The notes under the pieces: generated by a model
Databases searched by the model: none
Seen by the model: only the letters and a program-made list of their open reading frames with translations
What the model was told of the DNA's origin: nothing
From: Ralstonia sp. ASV6
Lineage (GTDB): Bacteria; Pseudomonadota; Gammaproteobacteria; Burkholderiales; Burkholderiaceae
Direction of reading: 5' to 3'
Assembly: GCF_016429285.1 (NCBI RefSeq)
Contig: NZ_JAELUI010000039.1
Span: 1 to 44,688, forward strand
DNA length: 44,688 bases
Shown here: positions 23,983 to 32,305 of the stretch, in pieces
How positions within the stretch are numbered: position 1 is the stretch's first letter
Layout of the letters: every line of letters begins with the position of its first letter
Translations under genes and position numbers: made by a program

Positions 23983-26900
23983 ATGTTCGAGAGCCTTCTG
24001 CGTACCGTCATTGCCCAGCGCTGGCTGGTGCTGCTGGCCGTGCTGGCCGCTGCCGCATTCGGCGCGTACAGCTACACGCGCCTGTCCATTGATGCGGTGC
24101 CCGACATCACCAACGTGCAGGTGCAGATCAACACACCGGCACCGGGCTATTCGCCGCTGGAAACCGAGCAGCGCGTCACCTATCCGCTGGAGACAGCCAT
24201 GGCGGGGCTGCCGAAGCTGGAGCAGACGCGCTCGCTGTCGCGTTACGGCCTATCGCAAGTCACCGTCATCTTCAAGGAAGGCACCGACATCTATTTCGCG
24301 CGCCAGTTGGTGAGCGAACGTCTGCAGGCTGCCAAGGAGCAGTTGCCCGCTGGCATGGCGCCGAGCATGGGGCCGGTCTCCACGGGGTTGGGCGAAATCT
24401 ATCTCTGGACCGTCGAAGCCGATGCCAATGCGCGCAAGCCTGACGGCACTGCTTACACGCCGGCCGATCTGCGCGAATTGCAGGACTGGGTGATCCGCCC
24501 GCAGATCCGCAACGTGCCGGGTGTGACGGAGGTCAACACGATCGGCGGGAATGCCCGTGAATTCCTGGTGGCGACCAGCCCCGAGCGCTTGGCTTCGTAC
24601 AAGCTCACGCTGGCCGACGTGGTGGCCGCATTGGATCGCAACAACGCCAGCGTCGGCGCCGGCTACATCGAGCGCAAGGGCGAGCAATACCTCGTGCGCG
24701 CGCCTGGTCAGCTGCGCGACGCGGCCGACATCGGCAACGTCGTGCTGGCAAGCCCCAACGGCACACCCGTGCGCCTGCGCGATGTGGCCACCATCGAAAG
24801 CGGCAGTGAGTTGCGCACCGGCGCAGCCACCAGCAACGGGCGCGAAGTCGTGCTCGGCACCGCATTCCTGCTGATGGGCGAGAACAGCCGCACCGTGTCG
24901 CAGGCGGTGGACAAGCGCATGCAAGAGATCCGCAAGACGTTGCCGGCGGGCGTTCGCGTGGAATCCGTCTACGACCGCACGGTGCTTGTCGATAAGGCCA
25001 TCGCCACGGTCAAGAAGAACCTGCTGGAAGGCGCCATTCTGGTCATGGCTGTCTTGTTCCTCTTCCTCGGCAACCTGCGTGCGGCAGTGCTCACCGCGTT
25101 GGTGATTCCGCTATCGATGCTGATGACCTTCAGCGGTATGGTGTCGGCCAAGGTGAGCGCCAACCTGATGAGCCTGGGCGCACTGGACTTCGGCATCATC
25201 GTCGATGGCGCGGTGGTGATCGTCGAGAACTGTGTGCGGCGCCTGGCGCATGCGCAGGAAGCACGTGGCCGGCCACTCACGCGCGCCGAGCGTTTTGAGG
25301 AGGTGTTTGAGGCCGCCCGCGAAGCACGCCGCCCGCTGCTGTATGGCCAACTCATCATCATGGTCGTGTACCTGCCGATCTTTGCGCTGTCGGGCGTGGA
25401 AGGGAAGATGTTCCACCCGATGGCGATCACGGTGGTGCTGGCGCTGGCTGCCGCCATGATCCTCTCCATCACGTTTGTGCCGGCGGCGGTGGCGCTGTTC
25501 ATTGGCGAGCGCGTGGCAGAGAAGGAGAACCGCCTGATGGGCTGGGCGCGCCGCATGTATGCGCCGTTGCTGGAGCGCGTGCTAGCTGCACCAGCTGTGG
25601 TGCTGATCTTTGCGGCTGTCGCGGTGACGGTCTCGCTGGTCGCCGCCACGCGCCTGGGCGCCGAGTTCGTGCCCAACCTGAACGAAGGCGATTTCTCCAT
25701 CCAGGCGATGCGCGTGCCCGGTACGGGCCTGGCGCAATCGCTGGAGATGCAGATGCAGATCGAGCGCACGCTCAAGGCGAAATTCCCCGAGATCGAACGC
25801 GTCTTCGCCCGTACCGGCACGGCTGAAGTGGCGACCGATGTGATGCCGCCCAGCATCTCAGACGGCTACATCATGCTCAAGCCAGAGAAGGACTGGCCCG
25901 CTGGCCAAGAAGGCAAGCGTCGCAACCGCGACCAACTGCTCGCCGACATTCGTGCCACGGTCGAAGCGCTGCCCGGCAACGCGTACGAGTTCTCGCAACC
26001 GATCCAGTTGCGTTTCAATGAGTTGATCTCGGGTGTGCGCAGTGACGTCGCCGTCAAACTGTTCGGCGATGACATGAATGTGCTCGAAGTGCAGGCCAAG
26101 ATCGTGGCGTCGCAACTCGGCAAGCTGGCTGGTGCCACTGAGGTGAAGATCGAGCAGACGGGTGGCTTGCCGTTTCTCAACGTCGACATCGACCGCGACA
26201 AGGCGGCACGTTACGGGCTGTCCATCGGCGCGATCCAGGACACGGTGTCAGCAGCCATCGGTGGCAAGGATGCCGGCACGGTGTTCCAGGGCGATCGCCG
26301 TTTCGGCATCGTGGTGCGCCTGCCGGAAGCCTTGCGCAGTGACCCCGCCGCGCTCGGCCGTCTGCCGCTCGCACTGCCCAACGGCCAGGGTTACGTGCCA
26401 CTTTCCGATGTCGCAACGCTCAACGAGGTCACCGGCCCCAACCAGGTCAGCCGCGAAGATGGCAAGCGACGCATCGTCATCAGCGCCAATGTGCGTGGGC
26501 GTGATATCGCCTCGTTCGTGGAGGAGGCGCAGACCGCGCTTGATGCACAGATGCGTCTGCCGACGGGCTACTGGATGGCGTGGGGTGGCCAGTTCGAGCA
26601 GTTGCAGTCGGCCACCGAGCGCCTGCAGATCGTGGTGCCGCTGGCGCTGGCGATGGTGCTCACGCTGCTGTTCATGATGTTCGGCAACCTGAAGGATGGC
26701 TTGCTGGTGTTCTCCGGCATTCCGTTTGCGCTGTCAGGCGGCATTCTGGCGCTGGCGTTGCGCGGCATTCCGCTGTCGATCTCTGCGGCGGTGGGTTTTA
26801 TCGCGCTGTCAGGCGTGGCTGTGCTGAACGGGCTGGTGATGCTGAGCTTCATCCGCAGCCTGCGTGAGGGTGGTCAGTCGGTCGATCAGGCTGTGCGGGA

Positions 26901-27153
26901 AGGGGCGCTGACGCGCTTGCGCCCGGTGCTGATGACGGCGCTGGTGGCATCGCTCGGTTTCGTGCCGATGGCGCTGGCGACCGGCACCGGTGCAGAGGTG
27001 CAGCGTCCGTTGGCGACTGTGGTGATTGGCGGGATCCTGTCTTCGACAGCGCTGACGCTGCTGGTGCTGCCGGTGTTGTATCGCCTGGCTTATCGGCGTG
27101 AGGCAAAGCCGGAAGGGGCGGCAATGTCGGCGCCCGAGGCGTCGTCCGCCTGA
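23983..27153 (+). CDS. czcA: CzcA-like heavy-metal RND efflux pump
   Basis: The 1056-residue inner-membrane pump has 12 transmembrane helices in two repeats and two large periplasmic loops. Helix IV carries DFGIIVDGAVVIVEN, with Asp402, Asp408 and Glu415. These are the proton-relay and transport residues of the HME-RND subfamily that exports divalent cations (Zn, Co, Cd, Ni), and their numbering matches CzcA. That signature argues against a CusA-type Cu/Ag pump even though the regulator pair and box resemble CusRS. N-terminal MFESLLRTVIAQRWLVLL and VPDITNVQVQINTPAPGYSPLETEQRVTYPLE are conserved in the family. It is the last gene of the operon, 10 bases after czcB with GAGAGG upstream. Confidence 0.95.
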   Translation: MFESLLRTVIAQRWLVLLAVLAAAAFGAYSYTRLSIDAVPDITNVQVQINTPAPGYSPLETEQRVTYPLETAMAGLPKLEQTRSLSRYGLSQVTVIFKEGTDIYFARQLVSERLQAAKEQLPAGMAPSMGPVSTGLGEIYLWTVEADANARKPDGTAYTPADLRELQDWVIRPQIRNVPGVTEVNTIGGNAREFLVATSPERLASYKLTLADVVAALDRNNASVGAGYIERKGEQYLVRAPGQLRDAADIGNVVLASPNGTPVRLRDVATIESGSELRTGAATSNGREVVLGTAFLLMGENSRTVSQAVDKRMQEIRKTLPAGVRVESVYDRTVLVDKAIATVKKNLLEGAILVMAVLFLFLGNLRAAVLTALVIPLSMLMTFSGMVSAKVSANLMSLGALDFGIIVDGAVVIVENCVRRLAHAQEARGRPLTRAERFEEVFEAAREARRPLLYGQLIIMVVYLPIFALSGVEGKMFHPMAITVVLALAAAMILSITFVPAAVALFIGERVAEKENRLMGWARRMYAPLLERVLAAPAVVLIFAAVAVTVSLVAATRLGAEFVPNLNEGDFSIQAMRVPGTGLAQSLEMQMQIERTLKAKFPEIERVFARTGTAEVATDVMPPSISDGYIMLKPEKDWPAGQEGKRRNRDQLLADIRATVEALPGNAYEFSQPIQLRFNELISGVRSDVAVKLFGDDMNVLEVQAKIVASQLGKLAGATEVKIEQTGGLPFLNVDIDRDKAARYGLSIGAIQDTVSAAIGGKDAGTVFQGDRRFGIVVRLPEALRSDPAALGRLPLALPNGQGYVPLSDVATLNEVTGPNQVSREDGKRRIVISANVRGRDIASFVEEAQTALDAQMRLPTGYWMAWGGQFEQLQSATERLQIVVPLALAMVLTLLFMMFGNLKDGLLVFSGIPFALSGGILALALRGIPLSISAAVGFIALSGVAVLNGLVMLSFIRSLREGGQSVDQAVREGALTRLRPVLMTALVASLGFVPMALATGTGAEVQRPLATVVIGGILSSTALTLLVLPVLYRLAYRREAKPEGAAMSAPEASSA

Positions 27154-27175
27154 GCGCCGTGCGTCGCTATCCCGC

Positions 27176-27355
27176 TCAGTGCCACAGGCCGGCGAGGTGC
27201 AGCAGCGCTGCGCATGCGCCGATCGCCACCAGGAACAGGCCGGCGCCAATGGGTGAGCCCCAGCCATACCAGCTCAGGGCCTTCTCGGCATTCGGGTCAA
27301 ACGGAATGGGCTGCGGTTGCGCATCGCGCGGCAGGGTTTGGGACGAGGTTTGCAT
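27176..27355 (-). CDS. small membrane protein next to PadR
   Basis: This 59-residue protein starts at the ATG at 27355, 5 bases downstream of GGAG; an earlier ATG at 27373 is possible. A hydrophilic N-terminus (MQTSSQTLPRDAQPQPIPFDPN) is followed by one or two hydrophobic stretches (YGWGSPIGAGLFLVAIGACAALLHLAGLW). The gene lies 52 bases downstream of padR on the same strand and converges on czcA with a 22-base gap. It is therefore probably in the padR transcript and under PadR control. I do not recognise a family. It could be a small stress-related membrane protein. Confidence 0.65.
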   Translation of the reverse strand: MQTSSQTLPRDAQPQPIPFDPNAEKALSWYGWGSPIGAGLFLVAIGACAALLHLAGLWH

Positions 27356-27407
27356 GGTGACTCCAGTGGTCATGCGACTACGAGAACTACGTTGAAGGCG
27401 GGTCAGC

Positions 27408-28037
27408 TCAGGCTGGCCCGGCGGTGGAAGCAGCCTTGTCGGCCGCCGCGCGCTGCTGGTGCCAGCCGCGCCAGAAGTCCAGCCCGCCCAGCGTGCCGGT
27501 CTCCATCTGAGTGACGAGCCCGCTGACGAACTGGCGTTCGGCCAGCAGCAGGGCGCGCTGGTATTCGGACTCGATCATGAAGAGCTGTGGAAGTTCTTGT
27601 GCTGCTCCGGTTGCCAGTTCGGCGTCGACTTCGGCAATGAGCGGATCGAGCCGCGCGAGGCGATCGCGCAGCAGATCGATTACGTGGTCTGGTGGCAGCG
27701 CCGGCAGCAGCGACAGCCCGGCTTCAAAGCGCAGGTACTCCTTCTCCGGCCGAGCGATCCATTCGCGCAGCCAGTCATTCATTTCGGCACGGCCGGCGGG
27801 AGTGATGGCGTAGACCGTGCGCTCGGGGCGGGCGCCATCGCGCACGGTTTCGGTCGGCACAATCAGCGCGGCGGCTTCCAGTGCGTCGATCACCGTGTAC
27901 AGCGAGCCGTAGCGCAGCTTGATGCTCTTCTCTTTGCCGCGTGCACGCATGGTCGACGCCATCTCGTACGGATGCATCGGCTTTTCAAACAGCAGGACTA
28001 GAACGGCAAGGGCCAGTGGGCTGGTCGGTCGTTTCAT
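27408..28037 (-). CDS. PadR family transcriptional regulator
   Basis: The 209-residue protein has an N-terminal PadR winged helix (residues 5-85: LALAVLVLLFEKPMHPYEMASTMRARGKEKSIKLRYGSLYTVIDALEAAALI, then TVYAITPAGRAEMNDWLREW). A helical C-terminal dimerisation domain of the Vir_act_alpha_C type follows (about 95-195). PadR proteins repress detoxification or transporter genes and are released by small aromatic or hydrophobic ligands. The ATG lies 6 bases from the edge of a 36-base near-perfect palindrome (28044-28079), which must overlap the promoter and suggests strong autorepression. A small membrane protein gene follows in the same direction. Confidence 0.92.
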   Translation of the reverse strand: MKRPTSPLALAVLVLLFEKPMHPYEMASTMRARGKEKSIKLRYGSLYTVIDALEAAALIVPTETVRDGARPERTVYAITPAGRAEMNDWLREWIARPEKEYLRFEAGLSLLPALPPDHVIDLLRDRLARLDPLIAEVDAELATGAAQELPQLFMIESEYQRALLLAERQFVSGLVTQMETGTLGGLDFWRGWHQQRAAADKAASTAGPA

Positions 28038-28043
28038 TTTGCT

Positions 28044-28079
28044 CGGTTACGTATATCCGTTAACGAATATACGTAACCG
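28044..28079 (-). promoter_or_regulatory. 36-bp palindromic PadR operator
   Basis: The two 18-base half-sites match in 17 of 18 positions (left CGGTTACGTATATCCGTT, right reverse complement CGGTTACGTATATTCGTT). The palindrome is centred at 28061.5 and ends 6 bases before the padR start codon, leaving little room for a ribosome binding site. It contains GTATAT/ATATAC arms that could also be the promoter -10. Confidence 0.85.
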
Positions 28080-28157
28080 ATTTCGTAAACGCAAGCCCAC
28101 CGTGGTGGCGATGCCGCACGTGAGGAAAGTGACGCTGTGGGAGGGTGCTGCGGGTGC

Positions 28158-28181
28158 CCAGGGCCGCGCAAACGGCCCTGG
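28158..28181 (-). terminator. hairpin downstream of the HIT gene
   Basis: A perfect 8-bp stem, CCAGGGCC (28158-28165) with GGCCCTGG (28174-28181), lies 14 bases beyond the stop of the HIT-family gene. No T run follows, so a termination role is tentative. Confidence 0.4.
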
Positions 28182-28195
28182 CGGGGTGACGCGGC

Positions 28196-28630
28196 TTATT
28201 CAGCCTGCAGTGCTGCGATGATCTTCTCGGCGTGGGCCTTGAGCTTGTCGCTGTCGGCTTGCACGCGGGCGTGCGGTTGCAGAGGGGTGTCGCTGTAGCG
28301 CGGCAGCACGTGGAAGTGCACGTGCGGCACGGTCTGGCCGGCGGCGCTGCCGTTGAGCTGGAAGATGGCGATGCCTGGCGGCGTGAAGGCGGTGCGCACG
28401 GCGCGGGCCAGCTTGCGCGTGGTGCGGATGGCGGCAGAAGCGGCCTCGTCCGACAGGTCGAACAACTCCGCCGCGCCTTCCTTGGGCAGCACCAGAACGT
28501 GGCCGTCGGCCTGCGGCATGATGTCCATGAAAGCGATGGTGTGGTCGTCCTCATACACCTTGATGCAGGGCAGTTCGCCGCGCAGGATCTTGGCGAAGAT
28601 GTTCTGGTCGTTGTACGTCGCGTCAGGCAT
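28196..28630 (-). CDS. HIT family nucleotide hydrolase
   Basis: The 144-residue protein starts at the ATG at 28630, 5 bases downstream of GGAGA; an upstream in-frame start at 28645 is less likely. NIFAKILRGELPCIKVYEDDHTIAFMDIMPQADGHVLVLPK is the conserved HIT N-terminal sheet. VPHVHFHVLPRY contains the catalytic triad HxHxH at His103, His105 and His107, with His105 the nucleophile. Family members hydrolyse purine nucleoside phosphoramidates or related dinucleotides. The 144-residue size and sequence resemble the HINT branch. The protein is cytoplasmic and monocistronic in this window. Confidence 0.93.
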   Translation of the reverse strand: MPDATYNDQNIFAKILRGELPCIKVYEDDHTIAFMDIMPQADGHVLVLPKEGAAELFDLSDEAASAAIRTTRKLARAVRTAFTPPGIAIFQLNGSAAGQTVPHVHFHVLPRYSDTPLQPHARVQADSDKLKAHAEKIIAALQAE

Positions 28631-28936
28631 GGATGTCTCCGGCAAAACAGGAAAGGGCAGCGCGCAGTATATCTGCCACAGGCGGGGGCACGTGTGGCGT
28701 GAACTTGGCGTAGATCAAGCGACACGGTCGTCCGCCGACAGCAGCGCGACAACCTGTTCCAGCGGTTCTCGCTCGGTAGGCGCTACTGATCTGCACACGC
28801 GCGCGTTGGTGAGTCCCGGCGCCGGTCAGCGTTACCTCCAGCCCGGCATGCCGGCTGGGAAGGTCGGGGCGCTGAAAGGCTGGCGAATCGGGTATCGCGG
28901 CTTATTCGCTCTGCAATGCGCGCGATGCGGCGCGAT
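28631..28936. other. 306-base gap without gene
   Basis: This lies between the HIT and TetR genes, both on the minus strand. It holds the HIT promoter and 3' sequence of the TetR gene. An inverted repeat with outer arms CCAGC (28838-28842) and GCTGG (28854-28858) around a CGGCATGCCG palindrome is visible but has no T run in either direction. I see no gene. Confidence 0.5.
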
Positions 28937-29590
28937 TCATTCCTGCGCGTTTTTGTTTGAAGCGACAAGCGGCGCGCCGGCCAGCAACGTGTCTTCAAAG
29001 AAACGGCGGCGTGCGTCCTTGTCTGGCTTGCTGCCCTGGTGCCAAAGCGTGGCTTCGGAGAGTTGGTAGGCGTACAGCATGAAGGCGCGTGTCTTGGCAT
29101 CCTTGCGCGTAAAGCCAATCGCCTGGAAGTGCTGGACGTAGTAGTCCATGCGGTGTTCGTCGACGGTTTCGACGGCCTCCTGTGCCATCGGGTCACGTCG
29201 TGCCCAGGCACGGATGGCGAACTCGATCATGGCGGTGCGGCGCGCGCTGCGGCCGCGAAACGGCAGCGCCAGCAGATCACGCACGAGGCCCTGTACAGAC
29301 GGGTTCTGCCGCTCGAGCTTGGGGCCGACGCGCGTGCGCTCGCTCCAGTCCTGCAGCACCTGGTGCAGCAGATCGTCGCGGTTCTTGAAGTGCCAGTAGA
29401 AGCTGCCGCGCGTGACTTCCAGTTGTTTGGCGAGCACGTCTACGCGCACGGCATCGATGCTCTTGGTGACGAGCAGATCGGTGGCCGCGCGCACCCAGTC
29501 GTTGGGTGTGAGCTGCGCACGCGGCGTGGCGGTGGAGGTGGATTCGGCGTCGACGGGTGCGTCGTGTTCGTCGATCAGCGGGGCGGGCAT
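28937..29590 (-). CDS. TetR/AcrR family transcriptional regulator
   Basis: The 217-residue regulator starts at the ATG at 29590 behind GAGGT, though the frame is open to 29905. An unusual 27-residue acidic, Ser/Thr-rich N-terminal extension (MPAPLIDEHDAPVDAESTST) precedes the TetR helix-turn-helix domain (about 28-75; NDWVRAATDLLVTKSIDAVRVDVLAKQLEVTRGSFYWHFKNRDDLLHQVL). The C-terminal ligand-binding part is helical. It diverges from an orphan periplasmic binding protein gene. A 24-base imperfect palindrome (29715-29738) over the promoter of that gene is its likely operator. The ligand is unknown. The regulator and binding protein suggest a substrate-responsive uptake module whose permease is elsewhere. 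Confidence 0.9.
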   Translation of the reverse strand: MPAPLIDEHDAPVDAESTSTATPRAQLTPNDWVRAATDLLVTKSIDAVRVDVLAKQLEVTRGSFYWHFKNRDDLLHQVLQDWSERTRVGPKLERQNPSVQGLVRDLLALPFRGRSARRTAMIEFAIRAWARRDPMAQEAVETVDEHRMDYYVQHFQAIGFTRKDAKTRAFMLYAYQLSEATLWHQGSKPDKDARRRFFEDTLLAGAPLVASNKNAQE

Positions 29591-29688
29591 GCACACCTCG
29601 TACGGCGTGGAGATGAAGGCGGATTCTATCGACGCTGACACCGCTGTCCAGCGCTGAGCGCATGCTGAGTGCCCCAGGTTTTCTCCGG

Positions 29689-29718
29689 TTGACATGTCAA
29701 CAAACGCACTCCTACCAT
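29689..29718 (+). promoter_or_regulatory. sigma70-type promoter of the binding-protein gene
   Basis: TTGACA (29689-29694), an 18-base spacer and TACCAT (29713-29718) form a near-consensus promoter 125 bases upstream of the ATG at 29844. The -35 lies within a perfect 12-base palindrome, TTGACATGTCAA (29689-29700). The -10 overlaps the predicted TetR operator. Confidence 0.65.
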
Positions 29719-29738
29719 GCACATACGTTTGTGTATGG
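29715..29738. promoter_or_regulatory. predicted TetR-family operator
   Basis: Two 12-base arms, CCATGCACATAC and the opposite-strand CCATACACAAAC, match in 10 of 12 positions with no spacer. The site overlaps the -10 and start region of the plus-strand promoter and lies 125 bases from the divergent TetR gene, as expected for repression. Confidence 0.7.
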
Positions 29739-29843
29739 AAGGATCGAGCTACCGTAAGCCTCGGTTTGCGGTTTTGTGCAAGGACCATGCTCGACGATGC
29801 CTTCTGCACGGCGTCTAAAGATAAAACATCAGGAGACATTTGC

Positions 29844-31088
29844 ATGAAGGCATTCCGACTCGCGCTGTGCGCGGCGGCCGTCGCGGGCGCATTTTGCGCG
29901 AGCACTGTTCACGCCGAGACCGTCAAGATCGCCTGGATCGATCCGCTGTCCGGGCTGATGGGCGCGCTGGGCCAGAACCAGCTGCGCAGCTGGCAATACG
30001 CGGCCGACCTGGCCAACCAGCAGAACTGGAGCGGCAACGGCACCAAGTTTGAAGTCGTGGGGTTTGACAACAAGGTCTCGCCGCAAGAGAGCCTGACGAT
30101 CCTCAAGCAGATCACCGATCAGGGCATCCGCTACGTTGCACAGGGCGACGGCTCCAGCGTGGGCATGGCACTGCAGGATGCCATTGCCAAGTACAACGAC
30201 CGCAACCCGGGCAAAGAGATCATCTATCTCAACTACGCCGCGGTCGACCCGGACATGACCAACAGCAAGTGCAACTACTGGCACTTCCGTCTGGACGCCA
30301 ACTCCGACATGAAGATGGAGGCCCTGACCACCTATCTGGCCAAGGACCCGAATATTAAGAAGGTCTACCTGCTGAACCAGAACTATTCGTTCGGCCATCA
30401 GGTGGCGCGTGCGGCCAAGGACTACCTCAAGCGCAAGCGTCCGGACATCCAGGTCGTGGGTGAAGACTTGCACCCACTGGCGCAGGTGAAGGACTTCTCG
30501 CCCTATGTGGCCAAGATTCGCGCGTCTGGCGCCGATACCGTGATCACTGGCAACTGGGGCAGCGACCTGGCCCTGCTGATTCGCGCAGCCAAGGATGCGG
30601 GCCTGAATACCAACTTCTACACGTACTACGCCGGTACCACGGGCGTGCCGACGGCCATGGGCGCATCGGGCGCAGATCGCGTGAAGGTCATCAGCTACTT
30701 CGCGCCGAACGACGGCAACCCCAAGACCAACGCGGTGCTCGACGGCTTTAAAAAGAAGTACAACGACGACTTCTTCAACGCCGATGTCTATACCGGCATT
30801 GCGTTCCTGGCCAAGGCCATCAAGACCAGCGGCTCGGCCGAGCCGGCCAAGGTGGCCAAGGTGATGGAGGGCATGACGGTTGAGAGCCTGAATGGCCCGG
30901 TCGAGATGCGCAAGACCGACCACCAGGCGCAGCAGACGCTGTACGTCACCACGTGGGTCAAGGCCGACGGCAAGAAGATCAAGTACGACCAGGAAAACAC
31001 CGGCTACGGCTGGCGCACCGACGTCACGCTTGAGCCGCACCTTGGTGCGCAGCCGACGTCGTGCCAGATGAAGCGGCCGGCGTCGTGA
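29844..31088 (+). CDS. ABC transporter substrate-binding protein (branched-chain amino acid type)
   Basis: The 414-residue periplasmic binding protein starts MKAFRLALCAAAVAGAFCASTVHAETVKIAWIDPLSG, with AGGAGA upstream of the ATG; the longer open frame to 29694 lacks a signal. The pattern matches the type 1 binding fold (Peripla_BP_6) used for branched-chain amino acids, amides or urea. It reads KIAWIDPLSGLMGALGQNQLRSWQYAADLANQQNWSGNG early, then YVAQGDGSSVGMALQDAIAKYND and RASGADTVITGNWGSDLALLIRAAKDAG. No liv-type permease or ATPase adjoins it, so it is an orphan. Control by the divergent TetR-family gene is likely. A dehydrogenase gene follows in the opposite direction. Confidence 0.9.
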   Translation: MKAFRLALCAAAVAGAFCASTVHAETVKIAWIDPLSGLMGALGQNQLRSWQYAADLANQQNWSGNGTKFEVVGFDNKVSPQESLTILKQITDQGIRYVAQGDGSSVGMALQDAIAKYNDRNPGKEIIYLNYAAVDPDMTNSKCNYWHFRLDANSDMKMEALTTYLAKDPNIKKVYLLNQNYSFGHQVARAAKDYLKRKRPDIQVVGEDLHPLAQVKDFSPYVAKIRASGADTVITGNWGSDLALLIRAAKDAGLNTNFYTYYAGTTGVPTAMGASGADRVKVISYFAPNDGNPKTNAVLDGFKKKYNDDFFNADVYTGIAFLAKAIKTSGSAEPAKVAKVMEGMTVESLNGPVEMRKTDHQAQQTLYVTTWVKADGKKIKYDQENTGYGWRTDVTLEPHLGAQPTSCQMKRPAS

Positions 31089-31100
31089 TCCTGTAGTTGA

Positions 31101-31128
31101 GGTGTCTCCGGTTCAGACCGGGGACACC
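31101..31128. terminator. bidirectional hairpin between convergent genes
   Basis: GGTGTC (31101-31106) pairs with GACACC (31123-31128), with an inner CCGGT/ACCGG, one G-T wobble and a TCAG loop. It lies 12 bases after the binding-protein stop and overlaps the 3' end of the convergent dehydrogenase gene. There is no T run, so termination strength is uncertain. Confidence 0.45.
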
Positions 31129-32045
31129 GCGCCTGTGCGCGCAAGATGCCCGCGGGCGTTGTCCAGAAAGCGATCCACCGTAGCCTGCACCGATTCCGGC
31201 GACCAGCCGGCAATGTGCGGCGTCAGCACGACCTGCTCCAAGTCCAGCAGGCCCACCGGCGGCTTCGGCTCACTCTCATACACATCCAGCCCTGCGCTGC
31301 CCAGCTTGCCTGTACGAATGGCGGCTTCCAGCGCCGCTGTATCCACCACGCTGCCGCGTGCGATGTTGACCACGCAGCCCGTCGGCCCCAGCGCCTCCAG
31401 AACTGACTGATTGACCAGGTGCCTGGTTTGCGCGCCGCCCGGCGTGGCAACGATCAGGAAGTCAGCCCACTCGGCCATCTCCTTGAGCGCACCGAAGTAC
31501 TGGTACGACACACCGTTGCGCGGTTTGCGGTTGTGATAGCCGATCTGCATGTCAAAGCCTGCGGCGCGGCGCGCGATCTGCAGGCCGATGGTGCCGAGGC
31601 CCACGATGCCCAGGCGCTTGCCGTACACACCAGGCTGCAGCGGAATGTCGTCGCGCCAGACACCTTTGCGCGTGGCGCGGTCCAGCTTCGGGATACCGCG
31701 CACGGCAGCCAGCAGCAGGCCGAAGGCGTGGTCTGCCACGCAGGCGTCGTTGGTGCCGGCGCCGTTGGCTACCACCACGCCGCGTGCACGGGCGGCTTCC
31801 ACGTCGATGTTCTCGTAACCGGCGCCCAGTGCGCAGGCCAGTTCCAATTTGGGCAGGGCGGCGATTTCTGCGCCGGTCAGGCCGGTCGAGCCGTTGGTCA
31901 GCACGATGCGCACGTCGTGCCCGTTTTGGGCGATGGCGGCGTCGCGTTCTGCTCGTGTCGGGGCGTGGATGACGTGGAAGTGTTGAGCGATCTGCGCCAC
32001 GTTGTCGGGCGTCATCGCAATCAGGATCAGGAGTGTCGGCTGCAT
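31113..32045 (-). CDS. D-isomer-specific 2-hydroxyacid dehydrogenase
   Basis: The 310-residue NAD(P)-dependent oxidoreductase starts at MQPTLLILIAM (ATG at 32045). A Rossmann nucleotide-binding motif GLGTIG is at 149-154. The family catalytic triad is visible as Arg230 (NIARGSVVD), Glu259 (YESEP) and His277 (LTPHIAGWS). Such enzymes reduce glyoxylate, hydroxypyruvate or other 2-keto acids. The substrate is not evident. It lies convergent to the orphan binding-protein gene, perhaps a shared metabolic theme, but no operon link exists. The frame is open upstream to 32186 without a better start. Confidence 0.93.
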   Translation of the reverse strand: MQPTLLILIAMTPDNVAQIAQHFHVIHAPTRAERDAAIAQNGHDVRIVLTNGSTGLTGAEIAALPKLELACALGAGYENIDVEAARARGVVVANGAGTNDACVADHAFGLLLAAVRGIPKLDRATRKGVWRDDIPLQPGVYGKRLGIVGLGTIGLQIARRAAGFDMQIGYHNRKPRNGVSYQYFGALKEMAEWADFLIVATPGGAQTRHLVNQSVLEALGPTGCVVNIARGSVVDTAALEAAIRTGKLGSAGLDVYESEPKPPVGLLDLEQVVLTPHIAGWSPESVQATVDRFLDNARGHLARTGAVSPV

Positions 32046-32305
32046 GGTGAGGAGCGGGCGAGGAAGACGGGCGGGCCGTGTCTTGTCAGCTGGAAGTGCT
32101 GCCCACGGCGCCCGAAGATCATAGCGTGCCCGCTGGCAGGGGCACTGGGAAGCCCCTGACACAGCGGGGTTACACGCCGTTACCAATGAAGAAATTTGGT
32201 TTCACGGGGCAAGCAGCGTGCGGCATAGACTTTGCGGCAAGAGGCGCAGACCGCAGGAAGGCCTCCGGCCTGAACCAGACGCCTCATCCATAGACGGAAA
32301 CAATC

